The notes beneath the pieces were generated by a model. The model ran no database searches and was not told the origin of the DNA. It saw only the letters and a list, made by a program, of their open reading frames with translations. 64,000 nt of DNA from Prochlorococcus_E sp000760215. Lineage in GTDB: Bacteria; Cyanobacteriota; Cyanobacteriia; PCC-6307; Cyanobiaceae. Position numbers and translations under genes: made by a program. Positions 8,391 to 17,102 of the stretch are shown one piece after another (position 1 is the stretch's first letter; each line of letters begins with the position of its first letter). The DNA is taken from assembly GCF_047303175.1 (NCBI RefSeq), contig NZ_CP138945.1; one strand, given 5' to 3'.

Positions 8391-10295
8391 TTATTTAGAT
8401 TCAGTAAACTCTGCGTCTATCACATCATCATTACCTTCGGTTGAAGTATTAGCAGCGTCAGGAGTTGTTCCTCCTGCTGCTTGAGCAGCAGCATTAGCCT
8501 GTTGATACACAGATGCGCCTAAAGAATACAACTCCTTCTGCAGATCTTCTACAAGATTTTTCATTGCCTCGTAATCTTCTTTTTCAGTTGCCTCTTTTAA
8601 CTTAATACGCATATCTTCAACTTTAGTTTTTGCATCACTATCTACTTTGTCTCCTAATTCTGCAAGCTGTTTCTCAGTTTGATATACAAGAGTTTCTGCT
8701 TGATTTTTAATATCAATCCTGTCTCGTTTTTCCTTATCAGCAGAAGCATTGCTTTCTGCATCCTTAACCATTTTTTCAACTTCATTATCAGAAAGCGTAG
8801 ATGCACCAGTGATGGAAATACTTTGCTCTTTACCACTACCTTTATCTTTTGCAGTAACACTCAATATTCCATTAGCATCAATATCAAAAGTGACCTCAAT
8901 CTGAGGAACACCTCTAGGAGATGGAGGTATACCATCTAATCTAAAAGTTCCAAGACTTTTATTGTCTGAAGCCATTTCCCGTTCACCTTGTAAAACATGA
9001 ATCTCGACATTTGTCTGACCATCTACTGCAGTCGAGTAAGTCTCAGTCTTTTTAGTAGGGACAGTTGTATTTCTTGTAATCATTTTTGTCATTACACCAC
9101 CTAAAGTTTCAACTCCTAGTGAAAGTGGAGTGACATCAAGAAGAAGAATATCTTTAACTTCTCCTGCTAATACACCACCTTGAATCGCTGCACCAACAGC
9201 CACAACCTCATCAGGGTTAACTGTCTGGTTAGGATCCTTCCCTGTAACTCGTTTCACTAATTCTTTTACAGCTGGCATTCTTGTAGAGCCACCAACCATC
9301 ACAATTTCATCAATTTCACCAGTAGATAATTTGGCATCTTTCAAAGCTTGTTCTACTGGAACCCTGCAGCGATCAATTAACTTAGATGCTAATTCTTCAA
9401 ATTTGGCCCTTGTAAGAGTTAAATCTAAATGTTTTGGTCCCTCTGGAGTTGCTGTTATAAAGGGTAAATTAATCTCACTTTGTGTGGCATTAGATAATTC
9501 AATCTTTGCCTTTTCTGCAGCTTCTGTAAGACGTTGGAGGGCTTGTTTATCCTGGCGTAGTTCAATGCCTTCATTAGCTTTAAAAGTAGCAGCTAAATGA
9601 TCAACTATTACTTTGTCAAAATCATCTCCTCCAAGATGTGTGTCACCAGAAGTTGATAAAACCTCAAAGACTCCGTCTCCAACCTCTAAAACAGAAACAT
9701 CAAAAGTACCACCACCTAAGTCAAAAACTAATATTCGCTCATTACTTTTTTTATCTAAGCCATAAGCCAAAGCTGCAGCAGTTGGTTCATTGATAATTCT
9801 AAGAACTTCTAAACCGGCTATCTTCCCAGCATCTTTTGTGGCCTGTCTTTGTGAATCATTAAAATAAGCAGGAACAGTTATAACTGCTTGAGTAATATTC
9901 TCACCCAAATATTTACCGGCATCTTCTGAAAGCTTGCGCAAAACTTGAGCTGCAACCTCTTCTGGAGAGAATTGCTTATCTAAAACAGGACATTTTAGTT
10001 TTACACTAGATCCTGATTTCTCAACTCCATAACTAACTTCTTTGGACTCCTCATTGACTTCATCTACACGTCTTCCTACAAAACGTTTTGCAGAATAAAA
10101 AGTATTTTCTGGATTCATTACTGCTTGACGCTTAGCAATCTGACCAACAAGCTGATCTTGATTTTTTGTATAAGCAACGACTGAAGGAGTTGTACGAAAA
10201 CCCTCTGCATTTGCAATCACTGTAGGCTTTCCTCCTTCCATCACTGCCACACAGCTATTAGTTGTACCAAGATCAATCCCTACAACCTTCCCCAT
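8391..10295 (-). CDS. dnaK: Hsp70 chaperone DnaK (DnaK2-type)
   Basis: ATP-dependent cytosolic chaperone of 634 aa. The N-terminal ATPase domain shows VGIDLGTTNSCVAVMEGG, NEPTAAALAYGLDK and VFDLGGGTFDVSVLE. The substrate-binding domain begins near residue 390 (DVTPLSLGVETLGG), and the protein ends with the acidic DVIDAEF tail of canonical DnaK. Among cyanobacterial paralogues the regular length and acidic tail fit the stress-inducible DnaK2 type. A clear ribosome-binding site (aaggag, 10 nt before ATG) is present on the minus strand. Partners grpE and dnaJ sit 34-36 kb away on the other side of the origin rather than in one operon. No CIRCE inverted repeat is visible upstream. Confidence 0.98.
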   Translation of the reverse strand: MGKVVGIDLGTTNSCVAVMEGGKPTVIANAEGFRTTPSVVAYTKNQDQLVGQIAKRQAVMNPENTFYSAKRFVGRRVDEVNEESKEVSYGVEKSGSSVKLKCPVLDKQFSPEEVAAQVLRKLSEDAGKYLGENITQAVITVPAYFNDSQRQATKDAGKIAGLEVLRIINEPTAAALAYGLDKKSNERILVFDLGGGTFDVSVLEVGDGVFEVLSTSGDTHLGGDDFDKVIVDHLAATFKANEGIELRQDKQALQRLTEAAEKAKIELSNATQSEINLPFITATPEGPKHLDLTLTRAKFEELASKLIDRCRVPVEQALKDAKLSTGEIDEIVMVGGSTRMPAVKELVKRVTGKDPNQTVNPDEVVAVGAAIQGGVLAGEVKDILLLDVTPLSLGVETLGGVMTKMITRNTTVPTKKTETYSTAVDGQTNVEIHVLQGEREMASDNKSLGTFRLDGIPPSPRGVPQIEVTFDIDANGILSVTAKDKGSGKEQSISITGASTLSDNEVEKMVKDAESNASADKEKRDRIDIKNQAETLVYQTEKQLAELGDKVDSDAKTKVEDMRIKLKEATEKEDYEAMKNLVEDLQKELYSLGASVYQQANAAAQAAGGTTPDAANTSTEGNDDVIDAEFTESK

Positions 10296-10406
10296 GGATT
10301 ACTGCTCCTTAGAATTAATGTCTTTATTAATAGGTTCATCCTCGGCAGTGAGTGCACTTAGAGGCGAGGTGTGGTTCCCGAACAGCAATCTAAGTACTAT
10401 ATAAAA

Positions 10407-11324
10407 ATGATTGAGATCGCAAAAGAATCAATTAATGGAAAAACAGGTCTAATAGGGCTTCTTGGGTCGCCGGTAAATCACTCTTTATCGCCTGTAATTC
10501 ATAACGCAGCGTTAACAGCTCTTAACCTGAACTGGAGATACTTAGCTTTTCCCTGCAATGCAGATGATCTGGAATTAGCACTTAAAGGACTACGAAGAAT
10601 TAACTGCAAAGGATTAAATATCACAATTCCTCATAAAAATAATGCTCTAAAACTTTGCGATAAAATAGATCAACTTGCTCAAGAAATTGGCGCAGTTAAT
10701 ACATTAATTCCAGGAATAAATAATAGTTGGGATGGCACAAATACTGATGTAAAAGGATTTTTAGCACCATTAAAAGAATATCAAAAATTAACAGGTAAAG
10801 CAGCTGTTATCATTGGTTCTGGAGGAAGTGCTAAAGCAGTAGTTCATGCTTTAAATTTATTAAATATATCAGAAATAACTATTATAACTCGTAAAAAAAA
10901 TTCCTTAGAAGAGTTTTTAAAAAATATAAATAATGTGAATAATCTATCATGTAATTTTCATGGTTTAATAGCAGATAATTCTTCTATAAGAGACCACATT
11001 AATCATGCTGATTTAATAGTAAATACTACACCAGTGGGAATGAATGGTAGATCTGATAGTAATAATAATACAATTCCACTGGGTACAAAAAACTGGGAAA
11101 GTTTGACTCCCAACACCATTCTATATGACTTGATCTATACTCCAAAACCAACCGAATGGTTACAATTAGGAGTAAAATATAAATGCCATATCATTGACGG
11201 ACTTGAAATGCTCATTCAACAAGGGGCTGCATCACTCAGCTTGTGGAGTGGAATCAAAGAAATACCTATAAAGATAATGAGAAAAGCAGCCGAAAACAGC
11301 CTTAATAGCAAGCAAGTTAAATGA
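10407..11324 (+). CDS. aroE: Shikimate dehydrogenase
   Basis: NADP-dependent reduction of 3-dehydroshikimate to shikimate in aromatic amino-acid synthesis. The 305-aa protein has the substrate-binding motif GSPVNHSLSPVIHNAAL, the catalytic lysine region LNITIPHKNNAL, the GSGGSAKAV nucleotide-binding loop, and the C-terminal DGLEMLIQQGAASLSLW. ATG at 10407 was chosen because it leaves the usual short N-terminus before the first strand. An in-frame GTG at 10371, preceded by a purine-rich GAGGCGAG, would add 12 residues and cannot be excluded. It is divergent from dnaK and followed by a Tic20-like gene with a 4-base ATGA overlap. Confidence 0.95.
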   Translation: MIEIAKESINGKTGLIGLLGSPVNHSLSPVIHNAALTALNLNWRYLAFPCNADDLELALKGLRRINCKGLNITIPHKNNALKLCDKIDQLAQEIGAVNTLIPGINNSWDGTNTDVKGFLAPLKEYQKLTGKAAVIIGSGGSAKAVVHALNLLNISEITIITRKKNSLEEFLKNINNVNNLSCNFHGLIADNSSIRDHINHADLIVNTTPVGMNGRSDSNNNTIPLGTKNWESLTPNTILYDLIYTPKPTEWLQLGVKYKCHIIDGLEMLIQQGAASLSLWSGIKEIPIKIMRKAAENSLNSKQVK

Positions 11325-11782
11325 TAATTCCATTATGGCAAAGAATGATTAGCGTATTTCTTTATATGCTCCCATGGGCAGATGCAATTAAATATGGAAA
11401 CGATATCTTTACTAATTTTCCAATCTCACAATTACTTATTTACCCTGCTTTACCAGTATTAATAATCGAGCAAGCTTTACCTATAGGTAACTTATTAATA
11501 TTTTTACTTTTATTTTTAGGAGTAGCAAGAAACGAAAAGATTTCTTATTTCCTAAGATTAAACTGCATGCAATCAATTCTAATGACTTTGATTTTAATCA
11601 TCTTCAATTATCTAATGATTTTATTTGTTCAACTAACTAACAGCACTTATTTGTTGGAAATTCTAAAAGAGCTAGTTTTTATTGGGACTTTAACAACAGT
11701 CATTTTTACAAGTACCCAATGCCTACGAGGACTAGAGGCAAATCTACCTGGAATCAGTGATGCAGCAAAAATGCAAATTTGA
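11321..11782 (+). CDS. Tic20-like integral membrane protein
   Basis: Small membrane protein of 153 aa with four hydrophobic segments (about residues 9-22, 40-66, 85-110 and 120-140). The pattern RMISVFLYMLPWADAIKYG, then GVARNEKISYFLRLNCMQSILM, is that of the cyanobacterial Tic20/Ycf60 family, homologous to the plastid inner-envelope import subunit. In cyanobacteria the role is not settled. Its ATG overlaps the aroE stop (ATGA), so it is probably translated from the same mRNA. The family assignment rests on remembered motif similarity. Confidence 0.78.
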   Translation: MIIPLWQRMISVFLYMLPWADAIKYGNDIFTNFPISQLLIYPALPVLIIEQALPIGNLLIFLLLFLGVARNEKISYFLRLNCMQSILMTLILIIFNYLMILFVQLTNSTYLLEILKELVFIGTLTTVIFTSTQCLRGLEANLPGISDAAKMQI

Positions 11783-11799
11783 AGAAAAAACCATCAAGG

Positions 11800-11807
11800 T
11801 ATAAAAT
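11800..11807 (+). promoter_or_regulatory. Probable -10 element of the rpsF promoter
   Basis: TATAAAAT lies about 60 bases before the rpsF ATG, with TTGAAG 15 bases upstream as a possible -35. Initiation a few bases downstream would give a leader of about 50 nt that starts at the structured segment described separately. Predicted from sequence only. Confidence 0.5.
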
Positions 11808-11811
11808 GAGG

Positions 11812-11861
11812 AGTCCGTCGCTCAATCAGCTGAGCCTACAGTCCCAGTCGGATCAATTATC
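11812..11861 (+). promoter_or_regulatory. Candidate structured leader of rpsF (possible S6:S18 autoregulatory motif)
   Basis: The 5' UTR contains TCCG (11814-11817) able to pair with CGGA (11849-11852), enclosing a smaller GCTCA/TGAGC hairpin (11820-11835). S6 leaders in many bacteria carry an S6:S18-binding structure with conserved CCG and GGA elements close to the start codon, and the placement here (CGGA ending 9 nt before ATG) is similar. The pairing is short and I could not test covariation, so this is a candidate only. Confidence 0.35.
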
Positions 11862-12374
11862 ATGACAAACCCAACTTATTACGAAACTATGTACATCCTT
11901 CGTCCGGACATTCCGGAGGATGAAGTAGATGGCCATTTAAAAAAATATAGTGAACTACTTGAAAAAGCAAATGTGAAAATTATTGATAATCAAATGAGAG
12001 GTAAACGAAGACTTGCATATACAATTGGTAAGAATAGAGAAGGGATTTACGTCCAGCTTAGCCACATAGGAGATGGGAAACACGTAGAAATTCTTGAAAA
12101 AGCAATGAGGCTAAGTGAAGATGTTATTAGATACTTAACTGTTAAACAATATGGTCCAATTCCAACAAAAAGAAGTACAAAAACTGCGGAAAAAGAAGAT
12201 GATAAATCAAATGAAAATGAAGATGCTAAAGATAAAGTAATAAAGAAAGATGAGAATAAGGAAGAAAAGAAAGTCGAGAGTAAGGAAGAAAAGAAAGTCG
12301 AGAGTAAGGAAGAAAAGAAAGAGGAAAGCAATGCTAATCCTACTGATTCAAATGAAAGTAAAACTTCAGAATAA
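11862..12374 (+). CDS. rpsF: 30S ribosomal protein S6 with long charged C-terminal tail
   Basis: S6 sits on the 30S platform with S18. The globular domain occupies about residues 1-100 (YYETMYILRPDIPEDEV, then GKRRLAYTIGKNREGIYVQLSH and EDVIRYLTVKQYGP). The remaining 70 or so residues are almost entirely Lys, Glu, Asp and Ser and contain an eight-residue repeat (EEKKVESK) encoded by a 24-bp tandem repeat. Bacterial S6 is often about 95-135 aa, so 170 aa is long because of this tail. It converges on argG, whose 3' end lies 12 bp away. Confidence 0.97.
   Translation: MTNPTYYETMYILRPDIPEDEVDGHLKKYSELLEKANVKIIDNQMRGKRRLAYTIGKNREGIYVQLSHIGDGKHVEILEKAMRLSEDVIRYLTVKQYGPIPTKRSTKTAEKEDDKSNENEDAKDKVIKKDENKEEKKVESKEEKKVESKEEKKEESNANPTDSNESKTSE
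12258..12329 (+). repeat. 24-bp tandem repeat in the rpsF tail (2 perfect copies, 1 diverged)
   Basis: Two identical 24-bp units (12258-12281 and 12282-12305) are followed by a third that diverges in its last third (12306-12329). They encode K-EEKK-VES units of the acidic/basic tail. Being in frame, copy-number change would lengthen or shorten the tail without disrupting the gene. Confidence 0.9.
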
Positions 12375-12385
12375 ATCAATTCCTT

Positions 12386-13594
12386 TTACTTTGTTCTTCT
12401 CACTGATGCCCACAATCGATTCGCAAGGCCCCAAACATAAATAAACCCCTCAGCTGAAGTATGGTCAAATTGATCTTGAGAACCATAAGTAGAAATATCA
12501 GATAAATATAAACTATTAGAGGAAGATTTACGTCCTATAATAGTTGCATTTCCTTTATACAATTTCACTTTAACAGTGCCATTTACATCAATCTGAGTAG
12601 CGTTTATAAAAGCATCTAAAGCACTCTTAAGAGGACTAAACCAGAAGCCTTGATAAACCAAATCAGCCCATTGCCTTTCCAATTGAACCTTAGTACGTAA
12701 AACATCAGCTGATAATGTAATACTCTCAATTTCTTGATGACATTTAATTAATAAAGACAATCCTGGGGTTTCATAAATTTCTCTACTTTTTATTCCAACA
12801 ACTCGATTCTCAATCATATCTATACGACCAAATCCATGTAATCCTGCTAAAGAATTTGCCTTACGAATTATGCTCACAGGGTCTAAATCAACTCCATTAA
12901 TTGAAACTGGACAGCCTGACTGAAAGGAAATTTCTATAATTTCAGGTGTATCTGGAGCGTTCTCAATCGATGAAGTTATTTGAAAAACATCTTCATTAGG
13001 AGCTAAAAATGGATCCTCTAAAGAACCAGCTTCTATACTTCTGCCTAAAAGATTTAAATCAATAGAATATGGAGATTTTTTGCTGACTGGTGCCGGAATT
13101 CCAAAGTTCTCTCCATAAGTAATTAACTCCTCTCGACTCATCGACCAATTCCTAGCAGGAGTTAATATTTTTAATTCAGGGGAAAGTGATGCAATAGCTA
13201 AATCAAAACGAACTTGATCATTACCTTTTGCTGTACAACCATGAGCAACAGCACCTGCATTCTTTTTTAGCGCTATATCAACTAACCTACTGGCAATAAG
13301 AGGTCGCGCCAAAGCAGTAGACAATGGATACTGTCCTTCATATAGAGCATTTGCTTTAATGGCTGGAAATGCAAAATCTTTAATAAAAGGCTCTATTAAA
13401 TCTTCTATTAAAGATTCACTTGCCCCTGCTAATAAAGCTTTTTCACGAATAGGCCCTAATTCTTCACCTTGTCCTAGATCTGCAGCAAATGCTATCACTT
13501 CATCAACTTGATATTCATTTTTTAAATAAGGTATACAGGCACTAGTGTCTACTCCACCAGAATATGCAAGTACAACTTTACGAAAATTACCCAT
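12386..13594 (-). CDS. argG: Argininosuccinate synthase
   Basis: Condenses citrulline and aspartate using ATP in arginine synthesis. The 402-aa protein shows the PP-loop motif KVVLAYSGGVDTSACIPYL at the N-terminus, then VIAFAADLGQGEE, AVAHGCTAKGNDQVRFDLA and SPYSIDLNLLGRSIEAG, all standard. The length is normal. argH, the next enzyme, lies 27 kb away on the other side of the probable origin. A small membrane-protein gene lies 19 bp upstream on the same strand, so the two may share a transcript. Confidence 0.98.
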   Translation of the reverse strand: MGNFRKVVLAYSGGVDTSACIPYLKNEYQVDEVIAFAADLGQGEELGPIREKALLAGASESLIEDLIEPFIKDFAFPAIKANALYEGQYPLSTALARPLIASRLVDIALKKNAGAVAHGCTAKGNDQVRFDLAIASLSPELKILTPARNWSMSREELITYGENFGIPAPVSKKSPYSIDLNLLGRSIEAGSLEDPFLAPNEDVFQITSSIENAPDTPEIIEISFQSGCPVSINGVDLDPVSIIRKANSLAGLHGFGRIDMIENRVVGIKSREIYETPGLSLLIKCHQEIESITLSADVLRTKVQLERQWADLVYQGFWFSPLKSALDAFINATQIDVNGTVKVKLYKGNATIIGRKSSSNSLYLSDISTYGSQDQFDHTSAEGFIYVWGLANRLWASVRRTK

Positions 13595-13613
13595 TAAATA
13601 AAACTCCTTTGAA

Positions 13614-13808
13614 CTAAACCTGGGTTTGGCGAGCAGTAAATGCTAAATAAAAAACCAAAATGATAGATGGTCCGAAAAGCATCCCCAAAACTATAAACGG
13701 TCTAATAAGAAAAGGTTGAGGGTGTTGAATACCCCAAAAACGAAGAAACAAGCTAGCCACTAAAGAAAGAAGCGAAGAAGCAGCAAATAAAGAAAACTTA
13801 TTTCCCAA
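13614..13808 (-). CDS. Small conserved membrane protein (DUF3188-like)
   Basis: A 64-aa protein with two predicted membrane helices (about residues 5-24 and 34-56), separated by a short loop (FWGIQHPQPFLIRP). I associate it with the DUF3188 group of tiny cyanobacterial membrane proteins, but that is from memory. It lies 19 bp upstream of argG on the same strand and is divergent from the acidic small gene at 13865. Function unknown. Confidence 0.65.
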   Translation of the reverse strand: MGNKFSLFAASSLLSLVASLFLRFWGIQHPQPFLIRPFIVLGMLFGPSIILVFYLAFTARQTQV

Positions 13809-13864
13809 AACAACAAAACAAGCTCATAATGCATTATCTTATTAAATTGGAGAAAAAAAAATTA

Positions 13865-14119
13865 ATGAGCTCTCTCGATACAATCAACCCTGCTCTTACA
13901 CGTTATAGCAGAGACGAAGCAGCACCTGTATTGCCACTCCGTGAAGAACCAGACCTGTTAAGTTGGCTTGAAAGCAGTGGCAGACTCATTGCAGATGAAT
14001 CATCCGCACTCCAAGAAGTAAGTACTGTAGAAGAAGAAGAACTATCAGCCCTTATGGGAGAAAAAGAAGATTATAAAGCCGAAGAAGAAGAAGTTTCTGA
14101 AGATGATTGGGAAGATTAA
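13865..14119 (+). CDS. Small acidic cyanobacterial protein (DUF3134-like)
   Basis: An 84-aa soluble protein with an N-terminal block NPALTRYSRDEAAPVLPL followed by DLLSWLESSGRLIADE, the pattern I recall for the cyanobacteria-restricted DUF3134 family. The C-terminal third is strongly acidic (runs of Glu and Asp ending EDDWED). ATG at 13865 is preferred over an upstream in-frame ATG at 13829 because it is preceded by GGAGA and leaves the family N-terminus. Function unknown. It precedes mraY by about 50 bp. Confidence 0.75.
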   Translation: MSSLDTINPALTRYSRDEAAPVLPLREEPDLLSWLESSGRLIADESSALQEVSTVEEEELSALMGEKEDYKAEEEEVSEDDWED

Positions 14120-14170
14120 TTAATATTTAAGCAAGAATTATTAAACCTATATCAGAACCAGTTCCTTACA

Positions 14171-15289
14171 TTGAAATTCAAGAAATACATTATTAAAATA
14201 CCAAAACTGAACTTTATCGATAATAATATTTATGGGAGTTATTTTTTAATTGGAATAATATTTTTAACCAGTCTATCTATTGACATACTAATAAAGGAAT
14301 CATTACTTTTTATCCCATTATTATCCAGCGTAATTATCTCATCAGGAGTAACACAATGGGCAATACCAAAACTTAAAAAAAATAAATTATGTCAAATAAT
14401 CAGAGAAGAGGGGCCAAAAAAACATTGGCAAAAAAGTGGAACACCAAGTATTGGAGGACTTATAATAATTCCAATTGGATTAATAATTAGCAATTTAGCT
14501 ACATTGAATAGTATATACAAAAAAGAATTATTAACGCTAACTATTTTGATATTATCATTTATGTTTATAGGCTTTTTAGATGATTTGCAAAGCATTTCCT
14601 TAAAGAGAAATAAAGGTTTAAGCCCTATGGAAAAAATCTATCTTCAAAGTATTGCAAGTATAATCTTCTTAATTTTTATACATTCACAAAAATTTGTTAA
14701 TTCAAGCATATCTATGCTTGGTGACTATTCTATTAATTTTGGAATTATTTTTTGGCCGTTAGCCTTATTAACAATCCTTGCAGAAAGTAATTCTTCAAAC
14801 TTAGCAGATGGCCTGGACGGTTTAGCTAGTGGATGTGGAGCAATATTACTAACTGGGCTAGCAATTGAATTAACTATGAGAGGAAATATTGAAAACTATG
14901 ATCTAGCCATATTTTGCATCTCTATGGCAGGAGCATGGCTAGGTTTTTTAATTCACAATAAAAAACCAGCGAAAATCTTTATGGGTGATACAGGCTCACT
15001 AGCCATGGGGGCTACATTTGCTGGTGTTGCATTACTGTCAAATAGTCTTTGGACATTATTTGTCATGGGAGGAGTATTCTTAGCAGAGTCTCTATCAGTC
15101 ATCTTTCAGGTAAGTATTTTCAAAGTAACAAAAAAAATCAACGGAAAAGGTTACAGAATTCTTCGTATGTCACCTCTTCATCATCATTTTGAACAAATAG
15201 GTATTAAAGAAATTGTAATCGTTCAAAGCTTTTGGTTATTTAGTATTTGCTTTATATTTATTGGAATCATGCTACGTTCAAATATTTAA
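14171..15289 (+). CDS. mraY: Phospho-N-acetylmuramoyl-pentapeptide transferase
   Basis: Transfers phospho-MurNAc-pentapeptide to undecaprenyl phosphate, the first membrane step of peptidoglycan synthesis (lipid I). The 372-aa protein has about ten helices and the family motifs KSGTPSIGGL, FIGFLDDLQS (paired aspartates), NLADGLDGLASG, FMGDTGSLAMG and MSPLHHHFEQIG. The start is TTG at 14171; no ATG precedes the conserved region closely. murB and murC are not adjacent but occur at 47.7-50 kb. Confidence 0.96.
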   Translation: MKFKKYIIKIPKLNFIDNNIYGSYFLIGIIFLTSLSIDILIKESLLFIPLLSSVIISSGVTQWAIPKLKKNKLCQIIREEGPKKHWQKSGTPSIGGLIIIPIGLIISNLATLNSIYKKELLTLTILILSFMFIGFLDDLQSISLKRNKGLSPMEKIYLQSIASIIFLIFIHSQKFVNSSISMLGDYSINFGIIFWPLALLTILAESNSSNLADGLDGLASGCGAILLTGLAIELTMRGNIENYDLAIFCISMAGAWLGFLIHNKKPAKIFMGDTGSLAMGATFAGVALLSNSLWTLFVMGGVFLAESLSVIFQVSIFKVTKKINGKGYRILRMSPLHHHFEQIGIKEIVIVQSFWLFSICFIFIGIMLRSNI

Positions 15290-15295
15290 AAAGTC

Positions 15296-15559
15296 ATGAG
15301 CTACTTCACTTGGAAAGAAACTGGCCTCACACAAGACTGTGACTCTTTAGAAGCTATGGCATATAGATTTGAAGAATCAGCAAAATTAATGAGAAAGATG
15401 TCAAACAAAGGTTTTACTCTTCAAAGAAAAAATAATAAACAATTAATTACTCACAAAAATCCTAATATTTTTAATGAATGGGGATTTATTAATGAAGAGC
15501 CACCATTTCGTCAACTTGCTTTCATGCCTGACAATGGTATTACTTTTGCTAATGATTGA
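15296..15559 (+). CDS. Small conserved hypothetical protein
   Basis: An 87-aa soluble protein beginning MSYFTWKETGLTQDCDSLEAMAYRFEESAKLMRKM, with no membrane segment or recognisable motif. It follows mraY by 6 bp and is likely co-transcribed. Its last 49 bp overlap, antisense, the 3' end of the sucrose-phosphate synthase gene. Function unknown; reality is supported by ATG start, spacing and ordinary composition. Confidence 0.7.
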   Translation: MSYFTWKETGLTQDCDSLEAMAYRFEESAKLMRKMSNKGFTLQRKNNKQLITHKNPNIFNEWGFINEEPPFRQLAFMPDNGITFAND

Positions 15560-16905
15560 TAAGTACTGTTTTTGAATTGATTGCTCATTAAAGAAAGATA
15601 TTTATTTACATGAGAATTCCAGCTAAAAGAGCTGTTTATTCCAGCCAAACCATTATCACTCCATTGCTTCCACATGAATTCGTTAGAACCTACTTCTTCC
15701 AAAGTCTTTTGTAATAGATCTAAGTCTGTAGAATCAACCAACACACCATTAGAACAATGAGATAAAATCTCACTGGGTCCACCATCATCTGTTGCAATCA
15801 CAGGTAAGCCACATGCTGCAGCTTCTAACAAAGTTAAGCCAAATGGCTCAGTCAAAGCAGGGTTAACAAAAAACCCTTTCTTTTTAGCTGCCCATTGATA
15901 AATGGAAGCAATTTGGTCACGACGATGATATTTAGGATAAGCAACTTTTCCATATAATTCATACTTATCTACTAATTCAAAAATCTGCTGAAAAACCTCT
16001 TTCTGAGATTTATCTAAAGATCGCATGTCAGTTCGAGTTCCAAGTATCAAAACGAGATTATGTCTTTTCCTTAAAATGCTAGAACGACCAAAGGCTTCTA
16101 CTAAAGCAGGTATATTTTTTCTTCGAACAGCTCTAGATATGGTTAATAATGGAGGCAAATTGGGATTGCGCAAAAAGTTAGAAAATAAATTATCAATTTC
16201 AGAAAAATTCTTAGATTCTGATGGTTGATAAAAACGTTTTAAATCTACCCCTGGAGGAATAACCTTGGCTTGTCGAGAAACAAAATTCCTATAACGCCCA
16301 TATTGATAAGTAGCTTCTTGGGAAGTACTAGTTACAACCAAATTAGCTTTATTTAAAGCTAATTCTTCTGCCTCAATACGCCTACTAATTGAATAATTAT
16401 TTTCAATTTGCATATGATCCATTCCTGATTCAAGCAAACGACGCTTTTTTTCTCTTCCTAATGAATGGCCTGTAAATACAAATGGAATACCTAAACGAGT
16501 ACTAACCAAAGCGCCAACATAACCTGCATCAGCATAATGAGCATGTATCCAATCTGGCTTAGATTTACTCTGATTCAATTGATCTACCAATTCATCCACT
16601 AATTGATCTAAGTATGGCCATAACAACTCCTTACGAAGGTATCTCTTAGGACCAAAAGGAATCCTAAGAATATTTGCACCAGGAACAATTCGCTCACGTT
16701 TCTGAGAGTAATCCAAAGATATTCTTCTATCAAATATCTGACGAGTGACTAGATCTACTTGTTGAACTTCCTTGGACGCAGCTAATTGCTTTATAAGTTC
16801 TAAAACATATAAAGTTTGACCACCAGTATCAGCATCTCTTCCTAATTCAAGATTATTTGAACGGATTAAACCATGCAAATGAAGATGGAGAAGCTTTAAA
16901 CTCAT
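15511..16905 (-). CDS. Sucrose-phosphate synthase, glycosyltransferase domain only
   Basis: GT4-family enzyme of 464 aa expected to join a sugar nucleotide and fructose-6-phosphate for sucrose, a compatible solute in marine picocyanobacteria. N-terminal LHLHGLIRSNNLELGRDADTGGQTLYVLELIKQLA is diagnostic of the SPS group. The nucleotide-sugar site is FVNPALTEPFGLTLLEAAACGLPVIATDDGGPSEI. It ends shortly after the GT-B fold and lacks the C-terminal HAD/sucrose-phosphatase-like domain of the roughly 710-aa bidomain proteins in many relatives. No remnant is visible downstream, where the strand is occupied by the convergent small gene. A separate phosphatase is not in this window. A GGAGGA ribosome-binding site precedes the ATG. 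Confidence 0.88.
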   Translation of the reverse strand: MSLKLLHLHLHGLIRSNNLELGRDADTGGQTLYVLELIKQLAASKEVQQVDLVTRQIFDRRISLDYSQKRERIVPGANILRIPFGPKRYLRKELLWPYLDQLVDELVDQLNQSKSKPDWIHAHYADAGYVGALVSTRLGIPFVFTGHSLGREKKRRLLESGMDHMQIENNYSISRRIEAEELALNKANLVVTSTSQEATYQYGRYRNFVSRQAKVIPPGVDLKRFYQPSESKNFSEIDNLFSNFLRNPNLPPLLTISRAVRRKNIPALVEAFGRSSILRKRHNLVLILGTRTDMRSLDKSQKEVFQQIFELVDKYELYGKVAYPKYHRRDQIASIYQWAAKKKGFFVNPALTEPFGLTLLEAAACGLPVIATDDGGPSEILSHCSNGVLVDSTDLDLLQKTLEEVGSNEFMWKQWSDNGLAGINSSFSWNSHVNKYLSLMSNQFKNSTYQSLAKVIPLSGMKAS

Positions 16906-17102
16906 TTACTCCTCCTTTGTTTGAATAAGTGGATACTTAGTATATTTTTGGATAAAAAAACCTAAAGAAAGAATAATGATTTAAGCATAGAAAATGAAAT
17001 TATTGATGAAATAGATTGCAATGACTGTAATCTATATCAATATAAATTAAAAAAAAGACCTCAAACTATCAAGAAGTACTAAGAAAAAATTTTAAATATA
17101 GA

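Noticed and set aside
9331..9600. Open frame antisense to dnaK.
   Set aside because: Reverse-complement shadow of a highly conserved gene; no start context or known domain.
10296..10406. AGTGCACT near dnaK considered as a CIRCE heat-shock operator.
   Set aside because: It is only a short palindrome; the TTAGCACTC-N9-GAGTGCTAA structure is absent.
12047..12379. Ser/Phe-rich minus-strand open frame over the rpsF tail.
   Set aside because: Product of the Lys/Glu repeat read backwards; no independent support.
16906..17102. 197-bp gap between the sucrose-phosphate synthase and uvrA searched for a tRNA or small gene.
   Set aside because: No cloverleaf, reasonable open frame or terminator-like hairpin was seen.
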